A DNA stretch of 64,000 nt. Origin: Klebsiella sp. BIGb0138 (GTDB lineage: Bacteria; Pseudomonadota; Gammaproteobacteria; Enterobacterales; Enterobacteriaceae). The stretch spans positions 806,001-870,000 of the forward strand of contig NZ_SMCV01000001.1 of assembly GCF_004342285.1 (NCBI RefSeq), read 5' to 3'. Below the pieces are notes generated by a model. That model was given only the letters and a program-made list of their open reading frames with translations, did not search any database and was not told where the DNA came from. The translations under genes were made by a program, and so were the position numbers. Shown here piece after piece: positions 35,497 through 46,067 of this stretch. Within the stretch, counting starts at the first letter, position 1. The number at the start of each line of letters is the position of its first letter.

Positions 35497-35508
35497 GTAC
35501 CCGGTTTC
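35497..35508. promoter_or_regulatory. AscG-like operator O2 of bglK-bglA
   Basis: GTACCCGGTTTC matches O1 at 10 of 12 positions, with one half-site perfect. Its centre is 57 bases from that of O1, so two dimers could bind on either side of the promoter. Confidence 0.5.
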
Positions 35509-35549
35509 ATTTTCGTGAACAGTATCAAATTTGTTCATCTCGCCGCTGA

Positions 35550-37321
<1,772 letters not shown>

Positions 37322-37326
37322 TTCTC

Positions 37327-37358
37327 AGCGCCTCTGTCTGCCGTCAGGGGCGCTTTTT
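37327..37358 (+). terminator. Rho-independent terminator of purMN
   Basis: AGCGCC-T-CTG and CAG-G-GGCGCT pair around TCTGCCGT and are followed by TTTTT, 6 bases after the purN stop. Confidence 0.85.
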
Positions 37359-37506
37359 ACTGACGTATCGTCTTCCGCTCGCCTCCCCACTCCGCTACGC
37401 TCACCGCACGATTGATGCCCAGCTTATGCCCGCGCCCCCCCTGCCGTTGCTCACAATAGCAGCGGACGCGCGCATCCGCTTCGCTTCACTGCCCGTTGAA
37501 AGAAAA

Positions 37507-37524
37507 CTGTCATACTTCTTTGAC
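37507..37524 (+). promoter_or_regulatory. Possible Pho box upstream of ppk
   Basis: CTGTCATACTTCTTTGAC has a perfect first PhoB half-site CTGTCAT, and a second half matching 4 of 7 at the correct 11-base period. It lies 73 bases before the ppk start. A possible promoter, TGGACA at 37530 and CATAAT at 37554 with an 18-base spacer, lies just downstream. E. coli ppk is phosphate-regulated, but the box here is degenerate. Confidence 0.42.
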
Positions 37525-37596
37525 ATAGTTGGACATTCAATGGCAAAGCTCGCCATAATGAAAAAGCAACATCAATCAACCGGAGTGTGAGTTGTA

Positions 37597-39657
37597 ATGG
37601 GCCAGGAAAAGCTATATATCGAGAAAGAACTCAGCTGGTTGTCCTTTAACGAACGCGTACTTCAGGAAGCGGCGGATAAAAGCAACCCACTGATTGAGCG
37701 CATGCGCTTTTTGGGAATTTACTCCAACAACCTCGACGAATTTTATAAAGTGCGCTTCGCTGAACTTAAGCGCCGCATCATAATTAGCGAAGAACAAGGC
37801 AGTACCGCCCATTCTCGCCATTTGTTAGGCAAAATCCAGGCCCGCGTACTGAAGGCCGATCAGGAGTTCGACAGCCTGTATAATGAGCTGCTGCTGGAGA
37901 TGGCGCGTAACCAGATCTTCCTGATCAACGAACGGCAGCTTTCGGTCAATCAGCAGTCCTGGCTACGCAACTACTTTAAACAGTACCTACGCCAGCACAT
38001 CACCCCGATCCTGATTAACCGTGAGACGGATCTGATTCAGTTCCTGAAAGATGATTACACCTATCTGGCGGTAGAAATTATCCGCGGGGACACCATTAAT
38101 TACGCCCTGCTGGAAATTCCGTCCGATAAAGTCCCGCGTTTTGTTAACCTGCCTCCGGAAGCCCCTCGCCGCCGTAAGCCGATGATTCTGCTTGATAACA
38201 TCCTGCGCTATTGCCTGGATGATATTTTTAAAGGTTTCTTCGACTACGACACGCTGAACGCTTACTCGATGAAAATGACCCGTGACGCCGAGTACGACCT
38301 GGTGCACGAGATGGAGTCGAGCCTGATGGAGCTGATGTCCTCCAGCCTGAAACAGCGTCTGACGGCTGAACCGGTGCGCTTTGTCTATCAGCGCGATATG
38401 CCGGACACCATGGTCGAAATGCTGCGCGCGATGTTCGCCATTTCACGCTATGACTCGATGCTGCCCGGCGGGCGTTACCACAACTTTAAAGACTTTATCG
38501 GCTTCCCGAACGTTGGGAAGGCCAATCTGGTCAACAAGCCGCTGCCGCGCCTGCGTCACACCTGGTTCGATAAATTCCGTAACGGATTTGACGCCATTCG
38601 CGAACGCGACGTGCTGTTGTACTACCCGTATCATACCTTCGAACATGTGCTGGAACTGCTGCGTCAGGCCTCATTCGACCCCAGCGTACTGGCGATCAAA
38701 ATCAATATTTACCGCGTGGCCAAAGATTCACGCATCATCGATTCGATGATTCATGCCGCGCACAACGGTAAAAAAGTCACCGTGGTGGTGGAGCTGCAGG
38801 CGCGTTTTGACGAAGAGGCCAACATTCATTGGGCTAAGCGTCTGACCGAAGCGGGGGTACACGTTATCTTCTCCGCGCCGGGGCTGAAAATTCACGCCAA
38901 GCTGTTCCTGATCTCGCGCAAAGAGGGAGACGAAGTCGTCCGCTATGCCCATATCGGGACCGGTAACTTCAACGAAAAAACCGCGCGTCTGTACACCGAC
39001 TATTCCTTGCTGACGGCGGATGCGCGCATCACCAATGAAGTCCGCAGGGTGTTCAACTTTATCGAAAACCCATATCGCCCGGTCAGCTTCGATTACCTGC
39101 TGGTGTCGCCGCAGAACTCGCGTCGTCTGCTGTATGAAATGATCGACAGAGAGATTGCCAACGCCCAGAATGGCCAGCCTTCCGGGATTACCCTCAAGCT
39201 GAACAACCTGGTCGATAAAGGGCTGGTGGACCGCCTGTATGCCGCATCAAGCTCAGGCGTGCCGGTTAACCTGTTGATTCGCGGCATGTGTTCCCTGATC
39301 CCCGGACTGGAAGGGATTAGCGACAATATTCGCGTCACCAGCATCGTTGACCGTTTCCTCGAACACGACCGCGTCTATGTTTTCGAAAACGGCGGTGACA
39401 AACAGGTTTGGCTCTCTTCCGCGGACTGGATGACGCGCAATATTGACTATCGTATTGAAGTCGCCGCGCCGCTGTTAGACCCTCGTCTGAAACAGCGCGT
39501 GCTGGATATTTTTGATATCTTGTTCAACGATACGGTCAAAGCACGCTATCTTGATAAAGAACTGAGTAATCGCTACGTGCCGCGCGGCAATCGCCGTAAA
39601 GTACGCGCACAGCTGGCGATCTACGACTATCTCAAATCACTCGAACAACCCGACTAA
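37597..39657 (+). CDS. ppk: Polyphosphate kinase 1
   Basis: PPK1 makes long-chain polyphosphate from ATP reversibly; it is membrane-associated. It has 686 residues. The N-terminal domain starts [19 protein letters not shown], and the head domain follows. The autophosphorylated His is in [12 protein letters not shown] near residue 433. The second catalytic His is in the C-terminal phospholipase-D-like half, in the [13 protein letters not shown] region. [20 protein letters not shown] is a family signature. ATG at 37597. It lies 3 bases before ppx, forming the ppk-ppx operon. Confidence 0.97.
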   Translation: MGQEKLYIEKELSWLSFNERVLQEAADKSNPLIERMRFLGIYSNNLDEFYKVRFAELKRRIIISEEQGSTAHSRHLLGKIQARVLKADQEFDSLYNELLLEMARNQIFLINERQLSVNQQSWLRNYFKQYLRQHITPILINRETDLIQFLKDDYTYLAVEIIRGDTINYALLEIPSDKVPRFVNLPPEAPRRRKPMILLDNILRYCLDDIFKGFFDYDTLNAYSMKMTRDAEYDLVHEMESSLMELMSSSLKQRLTAEPVRFVYQRDMPDTMVEMLRAMFAISRYDSMLPGGRYHNFKDFIGFPNVGKANLVNKPLPRLRHTWFDKFRNGFDAIRERDVLLYYPYHTFEHVLELLRQASFDPSVLAIKINIYRVAKDSRIIDSMIHAAHNGKKVTVVVELQARFDEEANIHWAKRLTEAGVHVIFSAPGLKIHAKLFLISRKEGDEVVRYAHIGTGNFNEKTARLYTDYSLLTADARITNEVRRVFNFIENPYRPVSFDYLLVSPQNSRRLLYEMIDREIANAQNGQPSGITLKLNNLVDKGLVDRLYAASSSGVPVNLLIRGMCSLIPGLEGISDNIRVTSIVDRFLEHDRVYVFENGGDKQVWLSSADWMTRNIDYRIEVAAPLLDPRLKQRVLDIFDILFNDTVKARYLDKELSNRYVPRGNRRKVRAQLAIYDYLKSLEQPD

Positions 39658-39660
39658 CCT

Positions 39661-41199
39661 ATGCCAATAAACGAAAAAACCCCTCGTCCGCAGGAGTTCG
39701 CGGCGGTCGACCTTGGTTCAAACAGTTTTCATATGGTGATCGCCCGTGTCGTCGACGGAGCTATGCAGATCATCGGCCGCCTGAAACAGCGGGTTCACCT
39801 GGCCGATGGACTGGATGAAAATTCCGTGCTCAGCGAAGAGGCGATGACCCGCGGGCTTAACTGTCTGTCGCTGTTTGCCGAACGCCTGCAGGGTTTTTCC
39901 CCCTCCAGCGTATGCATCGTCGGGACTCATACCTTGCGCCAGGCGGCAAATGCGGCGGAGTTTCTCAAGCGGGCGGAGAAAGTGATCCCCTATCCGATTG
40001 AGATAATCTCCGGTAACGAAGAAGCGCGCCTGATTTTTATGGGCGTGGAACATACGCAACCCGAACGGGGCCGCAAGCTGGTCATCGATATCGGCGGCGG
40101 CTCGACGGAGCTGGTTATTGGCGAGGATTTCGAACCACGGCTGGTTGAAAGTCGTCGCATGGGCTGCGTCAGCTTCTCGCAGATCTACTTCCCTGGCGGC
40201 ACTATCAACAAAGAGAATTTCCAGCGGGCGCGCCTGTCGGCCATACAGAAGCTGGAAACCCTGGCCTGGCAGTTCCGCATCCAGGGCTGGAACGTGGCGC
40301 TGGGCGCATCCGGTACCATCAAAGCCGCCCAGGAAGTGCTGGTGGCGATGGGGGAAAAAGACGGGTTTATTACCCCGGAACGCCTTGAAATGCTGGTGGA
40401 TGAACTGCTGAAGTATAAAAACTTCGACGCCCTCAGCCTGCCGGGGCTGTCGGAAGAGCGTAAAGCGGTCTTTGCGCCCGGGCTGGCGATCCTGTGCGGC
40501 GTTTTCGATGCGCTGGCGATCAAAGAGCTGCGTTTGTCCGACGGCGCGCTGCGCGAAGGCGTGCTGTACGAGATGGAAGGACGTTTCCGCCATCAGGATA
40601 TTCGCAGCCGGACCGCGCAAAGTCTGGCAAACCAGTACAATATTGACCGCGAACAGGCGCGTCGGGTGCTGGAAACCACCACCCACATCTTCGAGCAATG
40701 GCAGGATCAGAACCCCAAACTGGCCAACCCACACCTGTCGGCGTTGCTGAAATGGGCGGTGATGCTGCACGAAGTGGGGCTGAATATTAACCACAGCGGG
40801 ATGCACCGTCACTCGGCCTATATTCTGCAGAACAGCGATTTGCCCGGCTTCAATCAGGAGCAGCAGATGCTGATGGCGACGCTGGTTCGCTATCACCGTA
40901 AAGCGATCAAGCTGGATGATTTACCCCGCTTTACGCTGTTCAAGAAAAAGCAGTTCCTGCCGCTCATTCAGCTACTGCGCCTGGGGATTTTGCTCAACAA
41001 CCAGCGTCAGGCCACCACCACGCCGCCGACGCTCAAGCTGAAGACCGAAGCCAACCACTGGACGCTGGTCTTCCCGCATGACTGGTTTAGCCAAAATGCG
41101 CTGGTGCTGCTCGATCTGGAAAAAGAGCAGCAGTACTGGGAAGGGGTGCCTGACTGGCTGCTGAAGATTGCCGAAGAAGACTCCGATAGCGATAACTAG
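39661..41199 (+). CDS. ppx: Exopolyphosphatase
   Basis: Ppx removes terminal phosphates from polyphosphate and hydrolyses pppGpp to ppGpp. It has 512 residues. The actin-like ATPase fold motifs are [14 protein letters not shown] near residue 14 and [14 protein letters not shown] near residue 141, with the catalytic Glu in [12 protein letters not shown] near 121. The C-terminal HD-like domain starts around residue 320 ([18 protein letters not shown]). It begins right after the ppk stop. The strict coupling of a making and a degrading enzyme is as in E. coli. Confidence 0.97.
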   Translation: MPINEKTPRPQEFAAVDLGSNSFHMVIARVVDGAMQIIGRLKQRVHLADGLDENSVLSEEAMTRGLNCLSLFAERLQGFSPSSVCIVGTHTLRQAANAAEFLKRAEKVIPYPIEIISGNEEARLIFMGVEHTQPERGRKLVIDIGGGSTELVIGEDFEPRLVESRRMGCVSFSQIYFPGGTINKENFQRARLSAIQKLETLAWQFRIQGWNVALGASGTIKAAQEVLVAMGEKDGFITPERLEMLVDELLKYKNFDALSLPGLSEERKAVFAPGLAILCGVFDALAIKELRLSDGALREGVLYEMEGRFRHQDIRSRTAQSLANQYNIDREQARRVLETTTHIFEQWQDQNPKLANPHLSALLKWAVMLHEVGLNINHSGMHRHSAYILQNSDLPGFNQEQQMLMATLVRYHRKAIKLDDLPRFTLFKKKQFLPLIQLLRLGILLNNQRQATTTPPTLKLKTEANHWTLVFPHDWFSQNALVLLDLEKEQQYWEGVPDWLLKIAEEDSDSDN

Positions 41200-41205
41200 C
41201 CCACA

Positions 41206-41228
41206 GGCCGGGTTTACATCACCCGGCC
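41206..41228. terminator. Hairpin between ppx and yfgF
   Basis: GGCCGGG and CCCGGCC pair around a 9-base loop between two convergent genes. No good T-run follows on either strand, so it is a weak or Rho-assisted terminator at best. Confidence 0.45.
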
Positions 41229-41241
41229 ACTTCTCTCCCCG

Positions 41242-43341
41242 TCAATCCGCATCCGCCGTAACTTCCTGCGCCAACGACGCCAGCGCGACCGGTTTCCCAA
41301 TATCATAACCCTGCAGATAATCGATCCCCAATGACAGCACCGCCTGACGAATCTCCGGCGTCTCCACATACTCCGCCACCACCTGCATATTTTTCATCCG
41401 CGCCAGATGGCAAATGGATGCCACCACCTGGTAATCCAGGCTGCTGGAGAGCAGATTGCGAATAAAGCTGCCGTCAATCTTCAGCAGATCGACATTCAGA
41501 CTTTTCAGCCGCGCGTAGCTGGCATAGCCGGTACCAAAATCATCGATTGCCACCCGAGATCCCAGCGCCTGCAGATGCTTCAGGGTTTGCCGCGCCTGAT
41601 GAGGATTACTGAGCGAGTGATTCTCCGTCAGTTCAAATATTAACTGCCAGGCTTCAACATGGTAGTGCGCCAGCAGCCGCTCCACCTCTTCAGGGAACTG
41701 ACTGCGGCTAACGGAAACCGGCGACAGGTTAATCGCCAGCCGCAGCCCAGGCAAATTTTGCCGATGCTTATCCATAAAAGCGAGCGTATGCTCGATCACC
41801 CACAGATCAATCCGTGACGAGAGACCAAATTCATGCGCCACCGGGAGGAAATCATCCGGCGAAATCAGCTCGCCGCTCTCCCCCTTCATTCTCAGCAACA
41901 CTTCGTGATAGTTATCGCCGCGAATACCGATAATCGGCTGCGCCATCAGGCAAAAACGGTTCTGCTCCAGCGCCTGCAGGATCAGGTTCATCATCGCCAC
42001 TTTGTCTTTCAAACCATGCTGCACATGCACGGCGCCGCGGCGCTGCATATTTTCCGGCTGACCGCTGGTCAACGACATATCGGCAATGTTATTCAGCTCG
42101 CCTAAGAGCAGATAGAGATGCTTAACCGGTGAGCGAACCTTGCAGTAGCTGATTCCCACCGCCGGCTGGAGTAAATCGCTCAGATACTCAGCCAGCTTTT
42201 GCTTATATTGAATGCGTAACAGCACACCATAATGACGCCCTAACAGCTCCAGTTCCGGGATGCGTAAAAAACAGAGTACCGACCAGAGAGCGCTGTCGAG
42301 CGCCCGGCTAAGCGCCCGCAAATTGGGCATATGTACTACCGGATCGAGAAATGCCATCCGGCGCACGCGAGCATGAATCACACGCTGCTGGGTCGCCAGC
42401 ATCGCCATATAAGCAATAATAAAAGAAGACACCAGATAGCTCGAAGAGGTCATCGCCAGCTGGTGATGGTAGCTCAGGGAGTAGGGCAAATAGCGATAAT
42501 GAAAGTGGATAATAACAATTAAAACGGGCGTCCAGATCACCGCGATCAAGCGATAGCCAAAACGCATCGCTCCCCATAGCATCACCGGCATAAGTAATGA
42601 CAATGTATAATTTGTGCTAAATATTGTACTACTGCTACTCAGAGGAATTAATAACAACACTAATAATATTAACAACGACAGCATCCATAAAACGCGCTCG
42701 ATACGTTTTATTTTTGGGTCGACCTGTAACCTGGCCTGTGAAATAAAACTGCGTAGATATAATGGATTACGGATAATACGAATCAAAAAGTAGCACAACG
42801 GGACGCCGGTTAAACAGCCGACCATTAAGGCCTGAAAAGTAATTAACGCTCGCAAGCTGAGAGGATCCACCCCCATCAACCCCGTCGCCCGGGGATGCAT
42901 CCCCAAATACTCGGCGAACTGGGAGAGCACAAGAAAAATAGCCGACGGTAGCAGCATCTGCCATAGCAGCCGCTGCGGCATCAGGCTGACCGTACCATGT
43001 GAAATATGCTGTCGGCGCGGCACAAAAATGCGATACCCGCCCCAACACAGCACGGTGGGGATCAAAAAATGGAACAGGATAACGATGGCTTGCCCCGCGG
43101 ACATGCCGCGAGCAATGGTCTCCAGCAGACCGATAATAATGCCAGGCAGCGCGGCCCAGTCAAAAAATAGCATCAGGCTCAGGACCAGCGCCAACGGTAA
43201 ATAGTAAAGAGGGACCTCATTACCGTTCAGCTCCGCGTAAGTATTCGCCCCCCTCGCCAGAGGCAGTAACAGCGTGGGTAAGATGAGCGGCAGCGCCCAC
43301 CATTTATCCCGATATTGTCTGTATAGATTAATTATTTTCAT
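41242..43341 (-). CDS. pdeF: Cyclic-di-GMP phosphodiesterase with MASE1-like membrane domain (YfgF/PdeF)
   Basis: A 699-residue membrane protein that should hydrolyse c-di-GMP. Residues 1-320 contain about ten hydrophobic segments (MASE1-type sensor). Residues 330-450 are a degenerate GGDEF domain without the GGDEF motif. Residues 455-695 are an EAL domain. The signature Glu lies in HEVLLR (E480), so the motif reads EVL rather than EAL. Metal and catalytic residues remain: INLSPVS, FELTEN, IDDFG (D600, D601), LKIDGS, AEYVET and QGYDIGKP. The protein is about 50 residues shorter than I recall for E. coli YfgF; an in-frame TGA upstream excludes a longer N-terminus. A perfect FNR box lies upstream, in agreement with its anaerobic role in E. 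coli. Confidence 0.93.
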   Translation of the reverse strand: MKIINLYRQYRDKWWALPLILPTLLLPLARGANTYAELNGNEVPLYYLPLALVLSLMLFFDWAALPGIIIGLLETIARGMSAGQAIVILFHFLIPTVLCWGGYRIFVPRRQHISHGTVSLMPQRLLWQMLLPSAIFLVLSQFAEYLGMHPRATGLMGVDPLSLRALITFQALMVGCLTGVPLCYFLIRIIRNPLYLRSFISQARLQVDPKIKRIERVLWMLSLLILLVLLLIPLSSSSTIFSTNYTLSLLMPVMLWGAMRFGYRLIAVIWTPVLIVIIHFHYRYLPYSLSYHHQLAMTSSSYLVSSFIIAYMAMLATQQRVIHARVRRMAFLDPVVHMPNLRALSRALDSALWSVLCFLRIPELELLGRHYGVLLRIQYKQKLAEYLSDLLQPAVGISYCKVRSPVKHLYLLLGELNNIADMSLTSGQPENMQRRGAVHVQHGLKDKVAMMNLILQALEQNRFCLMAQPIIGIRGDNYHEVLLRMKGESGELISPDDFLPVAHEFGLSSRIDLWVIEHTLAFMDKHRQNLPGLRLAINLSPVSVSRSQFPEEVERLLAHYHVEAWQLIFELTENHSLSNPHQARQTLKHLQALGSRVAIDDFGTGYASYARLKSLNVDLLKIDGSFIRNLLSSSLDYQVVASICHLARMKNMQVVAEYVETPEIRQAVLSLGIDYLQGYDIGKPVALASLAQEVTADAD

Positions 43342-43692
43342 TGATGCTCTACGTGTTACCCAAATTCCAGCAGGGTATATTCAGGCAGGCATCCAACCCA
43401 ACCATCTTCGCCGCGCAAGGAATAACGACGCGGAACAGGCTGGAGATTTTAGTTATCAACGAAAGCAGGCAGTTGATACAAATCAAGAAATCATTTAGCT
43501 AAGATTAATAAAACTTATTTTTTGCGTCAGATCGAGTGAAGAAAAAAGCATGTGAATGTGATTATTATCTTGTATAACATCAGGTAATGTTTGAGCGGCG
43601 GTTTTTTACATCCACATCAATTGACCCTGCTGCTATCCTGTGCCTTAATACCCATATCGCCCCTCTTGTGGGTATACTTTAAGGAACCTTTT
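43342..43692. promoter_or_regulatory. Divergent yfgF/yfgG control region
   Basis: A 351-base AT-rich region with no convincing gene. It contains the FNR box listed separately. Before yfgG a TATACT hexamer at 43673-43678 could be a -10 element, with no clear -35. The remainder shows nothing I can name. Confidence 0.6.
43473..43486. promoter_or_regulatory. FNR box upstream of yfgF
   Basis: TTGATACAAATCAA is an exact match to the FNR consensus TTGAT-N4-ATCAA. It lies 132 bases upstream of the yfgF ATG and about 207 bases from the yfgG start. E. coli yfgF is reported to be induced anaerobically through FNR. The 132-base distance implies a 5' leader of about 90 bases if the site acts at -41.5. 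Confidence 0.82.
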
Positions 43693-43884
43693 GTGAGTCA
43701 GGCACCCAGTATGCGTAATCGACATCGATTTAACCGTCGCATGACCCGTATCGTACTGCTTATCAGCTTTCTCTTTTTCTTTGGACGCTTCGTCTACTCC
43801 TCTATCGGTGCCTGGTACCATCATCAGGGCAAGATCGAGTCTCAGCAATCGACGATTACGGTAGATACACCGCCCCGGGAATAG
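43693..43884 (+). CDS. yfgG: DUF2633 small membrane protein YfgG (GTG start)
   Basis: A 63-residue protein with one membrane segment at about residues 20-40 (MTRIVLLISFLFFFGRFVYS) and a basic N-terminus. It matches E. coli YfgG closely in sequence and length if it starts at GTG 43693. AAGGAA lies 7 bases upstream of that GTG. An internal ATG six codons in has no ribosome site. It is divergent from yfgF. In E. coli yfgH and yfgI follow, but here they are replaced by the SDR/regulator block. Confidence 0.88.
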   Translation: MSQAPSMRNRHRFNRRMTRIVLLISFLFFFGRFVYSSIGAWYHHQGKIESQQSTITVDTPPRE

Positions 43885-44290
43885 GCCATCGCATCGGTGT
43901 GCACAGCCCCCGATTTCTGCCTACACGATCATATTTGCTTAAACGGTCAGCTCCATGTCACCCAGCTGGCGTAGCATTTCGCCGATCCCTTTACTGAGAA
44001 TTTTGTCCTGGCGCATCACCACGCCTGGCTGACGGTGCAGAAGCGGCGTCAGCGACTGACGCACACTATCCAGCGTATTTCCGGTCGTAACGCCCACCGT
44101 CAGCAGCGGAGGGTCCAGCCGCAGCTGCTGGCCATCGCCGCGCCGTTTGCCTACGCCTGGCTTAATCATCATCTGGGGATCCAGGGGAGCCTGGTTGTTT
44201 CCGCGGCGCGGGTCAGTGCCGGGCTGGCGCTGGCCATGGCGCGGTACCCGCGTCATGTTCCAGCGCAGACGATGAACAGCCCCGTCAGAA
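43885..44290. other. Ambiguous region, possible gene remnant
   Basis: About 400 bases in place of E. coli yfgH-yfgI with no clear gene. Two opposed frames look protein-like with G/C-rich third positions. The plus frame runs to a TGA at 44301, after the TAG near 43975, and reads HFADPFTENFVLAHHHAWL and later LLAIAAPFAYAWLNHHLG. The minus frame ends at 43939 and reads DSVRQSLTPLLHRQPG and KGIGEMLRQLGD. Neither has a good start or ribosome site, and I recognise neither. One may be the tail of a decayed gene left by the rearrangement that brought in the neighbouring block. Confidence 0.35.
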
Positions 44291-45046
44291 TCAGGCCGTG
44301 AATCCGCCATTAACATCAATGACCGAGCCGGTGATAAAGCCCGCCTCCGGCCCGGCCAGGAAAACAATCGTGGCGGCAACCTCCTCAACGCTCGCATAGC
44401 GCTGAATAGCGTGCGATGCCATCACCGCGGGTGGCAGATTGTCCTTCGAACCGGCCGCCATGTCGGTATCCATGATGCCCGCCTGAACCACATTGACGGT
44501 GATATTTCGCGCGCCCAGATCGCGCGCCGCACCCTTGCTGTAGCCTACGATAGCCGCTTTACTGGCGGCATAATCGGTCGTACCGGGGAAAGCGATGCGC
44601 GTACCAAGACCGGAGCCGATCGAGATAATCCGCCCACCGTCTGGCAGGACCTTCACCGCCGCGCGGATGTTGGCAATAACGCCCATCGTATTGATAAGCC
44701 ATTGCCGATCCATCGCCCCATTGTCGATATCGGGGGCATCAATCGTTTTTCCCTGCCACGCGACGGCCGCGTTATTGACAAGAATGTCGAGTTTACCGAG
44801 TTTCTCCACCACTTCGCGCACCAGGGATTCCGCGACGGAGGGATCTCCCTGATCGGCGCCGATCGCAATGGCGCGCACGCCTTTTGCACGGAGCTTTTCC
44901 ACGACGGCAAGCGCCTTCTCCGCGGAAGCAACGTAAGTAATAGCAATATCCGCCCCCTGGTCTGCCAGAGCGCCCGCGATCGCCGCCCCGAGACCGCGCG
45001 ACCCACCGGTGATGAGCGCCACTTTTCCTGCGAGTTTTTTGTTCAT
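44291..45046 (-). CDS. SDR family oxidoreductase (FabG-like), second gene of TetR-linked operon
   Basis: A 251-residue classical short-chain dehydrogenase/reductase. The cofactor loop TGGSRGLG is at residues 13-20 and NNAA at 91-94. The catalytic Ser145 is in ISIGSG, with Tyr159 and Lys163 in DYAASKAA. The C-terminus ITGSVIDVNGGFTA is typical of FabG-like and quinone/ketone-reducing SDRs. Arg17 in the loop favours NADP(H). The start is the ATG at 45046 with AGGAA 7 bases upstream. It lies 41 bases after the other SDR gene in an apparent operon divergent from a TetR gene. The substrate is unknown. Confidence 0.85.
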   Translation of the reverse strand: MNKKLAGKVALITGGSRGLGAAIAGALADQGADIAITYVASAEKALAVVEKLRAKGVRAIAIGADQGDPSVAESLVREVVEKLGKLDILVNNAAVAWQGKTIDAPDIDNGAMDRQWLINTMGVIANIRAAVKVLPDGGRIISIGSGLGTRIAFPGTTDYAASKAAIVGYSKGAARDLGARNITVNVVQAGIMDTDMAAGSKDNLPPAVMASHAIQRYASVEEVAATIVFLAGPEAGFITGSVIDVNGGFTA

Positions 45047-45087
45047 GTCAGATTCCTGAGTAGGTTGGGTAGAAAGGAGGATTCGGC

Positions 45088-45855
45088 TCACCACGGCAGG
45101 CGTTCGTCCTGGAAAAAGAAACCGCCCGTTGGCCCCTCCTCCCCGATGCGGGCATACCGGATGACGGTACGTGCGCCGCTTTCGGCGCTCATGTCTGCCC
45201 GCTCACCGCCCATGCTGGTCTGCAGCCAGCCGGGGTGAACCGCATTAATTTTGATCGATGTGCCGCGCAACTCTTCCGCAATCAGGATGGTAAAGGCGTT
45301 GAGCGCAGCTTTCGATGTGTCATAGCCCAGCGCGCGAATCGGATAGACCGGCGAATTCGGATCGGATAAATGGCTAAGCGACCCACGGATACTGGAGACA
45401 TTGACGACGCGACCCGCCACCGCGCGCCTGAGCAGCGGCAGCAAGGCTTGGGTCAGAAAGACGGGAGCGAAAAAGTTGGCCTCAAATGTGTCACGCACCA
45501 CGTCGGATAGAGCCTCGCTCGGCGGCCGAAGCGCCGGCGTCCCGCCATCGGGACTGTCCAACAGGATGCCGGCGTTGTTAATCAGGATGTCGAGCCTGCC
45601 GTGCGCGTTGCCGATGTCCCTGTAAGCCGCCTGTCGATCCGACTCGCGGGTAACGTCGAGCTTCAGCGCCGAGGCCTTGCCGCCCTGGCCACACAGTCTG
45701 TCCGCCACCTCCCGGGCTTTTTTCTCGTCACGCGCGCCAACTATGACGTGGGCGCCAAGCGCAGCAAGCTGCTGAGAGATCTCCAGACCGAGACCTCGCG
45801 CGCCTCCGGTCACCAGTGCGACCTTAGCGTGAAGCGGTGGATTGTTATTCGTCAT
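45088..45855 (-). CDS. SDR family oxidoreductase (carbonyl reductase-like), first gene of TetR-linked operon
   Basis: A 255-residue classical SDR resembling carbonyl reductases. TGGARGLG at residues 16-23 binds NADP(H), and Arg42 in VGARDE supports NADP preference. NNAG is at 93-96, Ser155 in NVSSIRG, and Tyr178/Lys182 in YDTSKAA. The C-terminal GGFFFQDERLPW resembles the tail of plant-type and bacterial carbonyl reductases. ATG 45855 with AAAGGGATG upstream. The promoter side faces a TetR gene across a large palindrome, so expression is probably induced by a small, perhaps carbonyl-type, ligand. The substrate is unknown. Confidence 0.86.
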   Translation of the reverse strand: MTNNNPPLHAKVALVTGGARGLGLEISQQLAALGAHVIVGARDEKKAREVADRLCGQGGKASALKLDVTRESDRQAAYRDIGNAHGRLDILINNAGILLDSPDGGTPALRPPSEALSDVVRDTFEANFFAPVFLTQALLPLLRRAVAGRVVNVSSIRGSLSHLSDPNSPVYPIRALGYDTSKAALNAFTILIAEELRGTSIKINAVHPGWLQTSMGGERADMSAESGARTVIRYARIGEEGPTGGFFFQDERLPW

Positions 45856-45965
45856 AATGACATCCCTTTATTGGCTAAGGTTGGGTCGGAAGAATCGATA
45901 AGAAATCACTGACGCCGTCGGCTACCCTTTTCAGCTCAGAGCGCTGGCGCGATCCCTCCTGCTTA

Positions 45966-46010
45966 CAAATACAATACCGATCGATATAGTATCGAAAGGT
46001 ATTGTATTTG
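45966..46010. promoter_or_regulatory. 45-bp near-perfect palindromic operator between SDR operon and TetR gene
   Basis: CAAATACAATACC (45966-45978) and GGTATTGTATTTG (45998-46010) are exact inverted repeats. The middle holds TCGATA-TAG-TATCGA on the same centre (45988), so only two base pairs of the whole 45 fail. A perfect minus-strand -35 TTGACA at 46025-46020 places the SDR operon -10 region inside the right arm. The site is well placed to bind two TetR-type dimers and repress the SDR operon. Confidence 0.75.
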
Positions 46011-46032
46011 CCGCCGAGGTGTCAAGGGATTT

Positions 46033-46046
46033 ATACTGATCGGTAT
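46033..46046. promoter_or_regulatory. Second TetR-type operator overlapping the tetR promoter
   Basis: ATACTGATCGGTAT is a near-perfect 14-bp palindrome centred on GATC. It resembles ATACCGATCGATAT at 45974-45987 in the large palindrome. It covers a TATACT -10 element (46032-46037) that pairs with TTGCCG at 46008-46013, so the regulator probably represses itself. Confidence 0.6.
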
Positions 46047-46067
46047 TGAAATATGGGGTGAATGGAA

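Noticed and set aside
39718..40896. A minus-strand open frame of 392 codons inside ppx
   Set aside because: Shadow of ppx; composition is typical of antisense frames, and the ppk-ppx operon is conserved.
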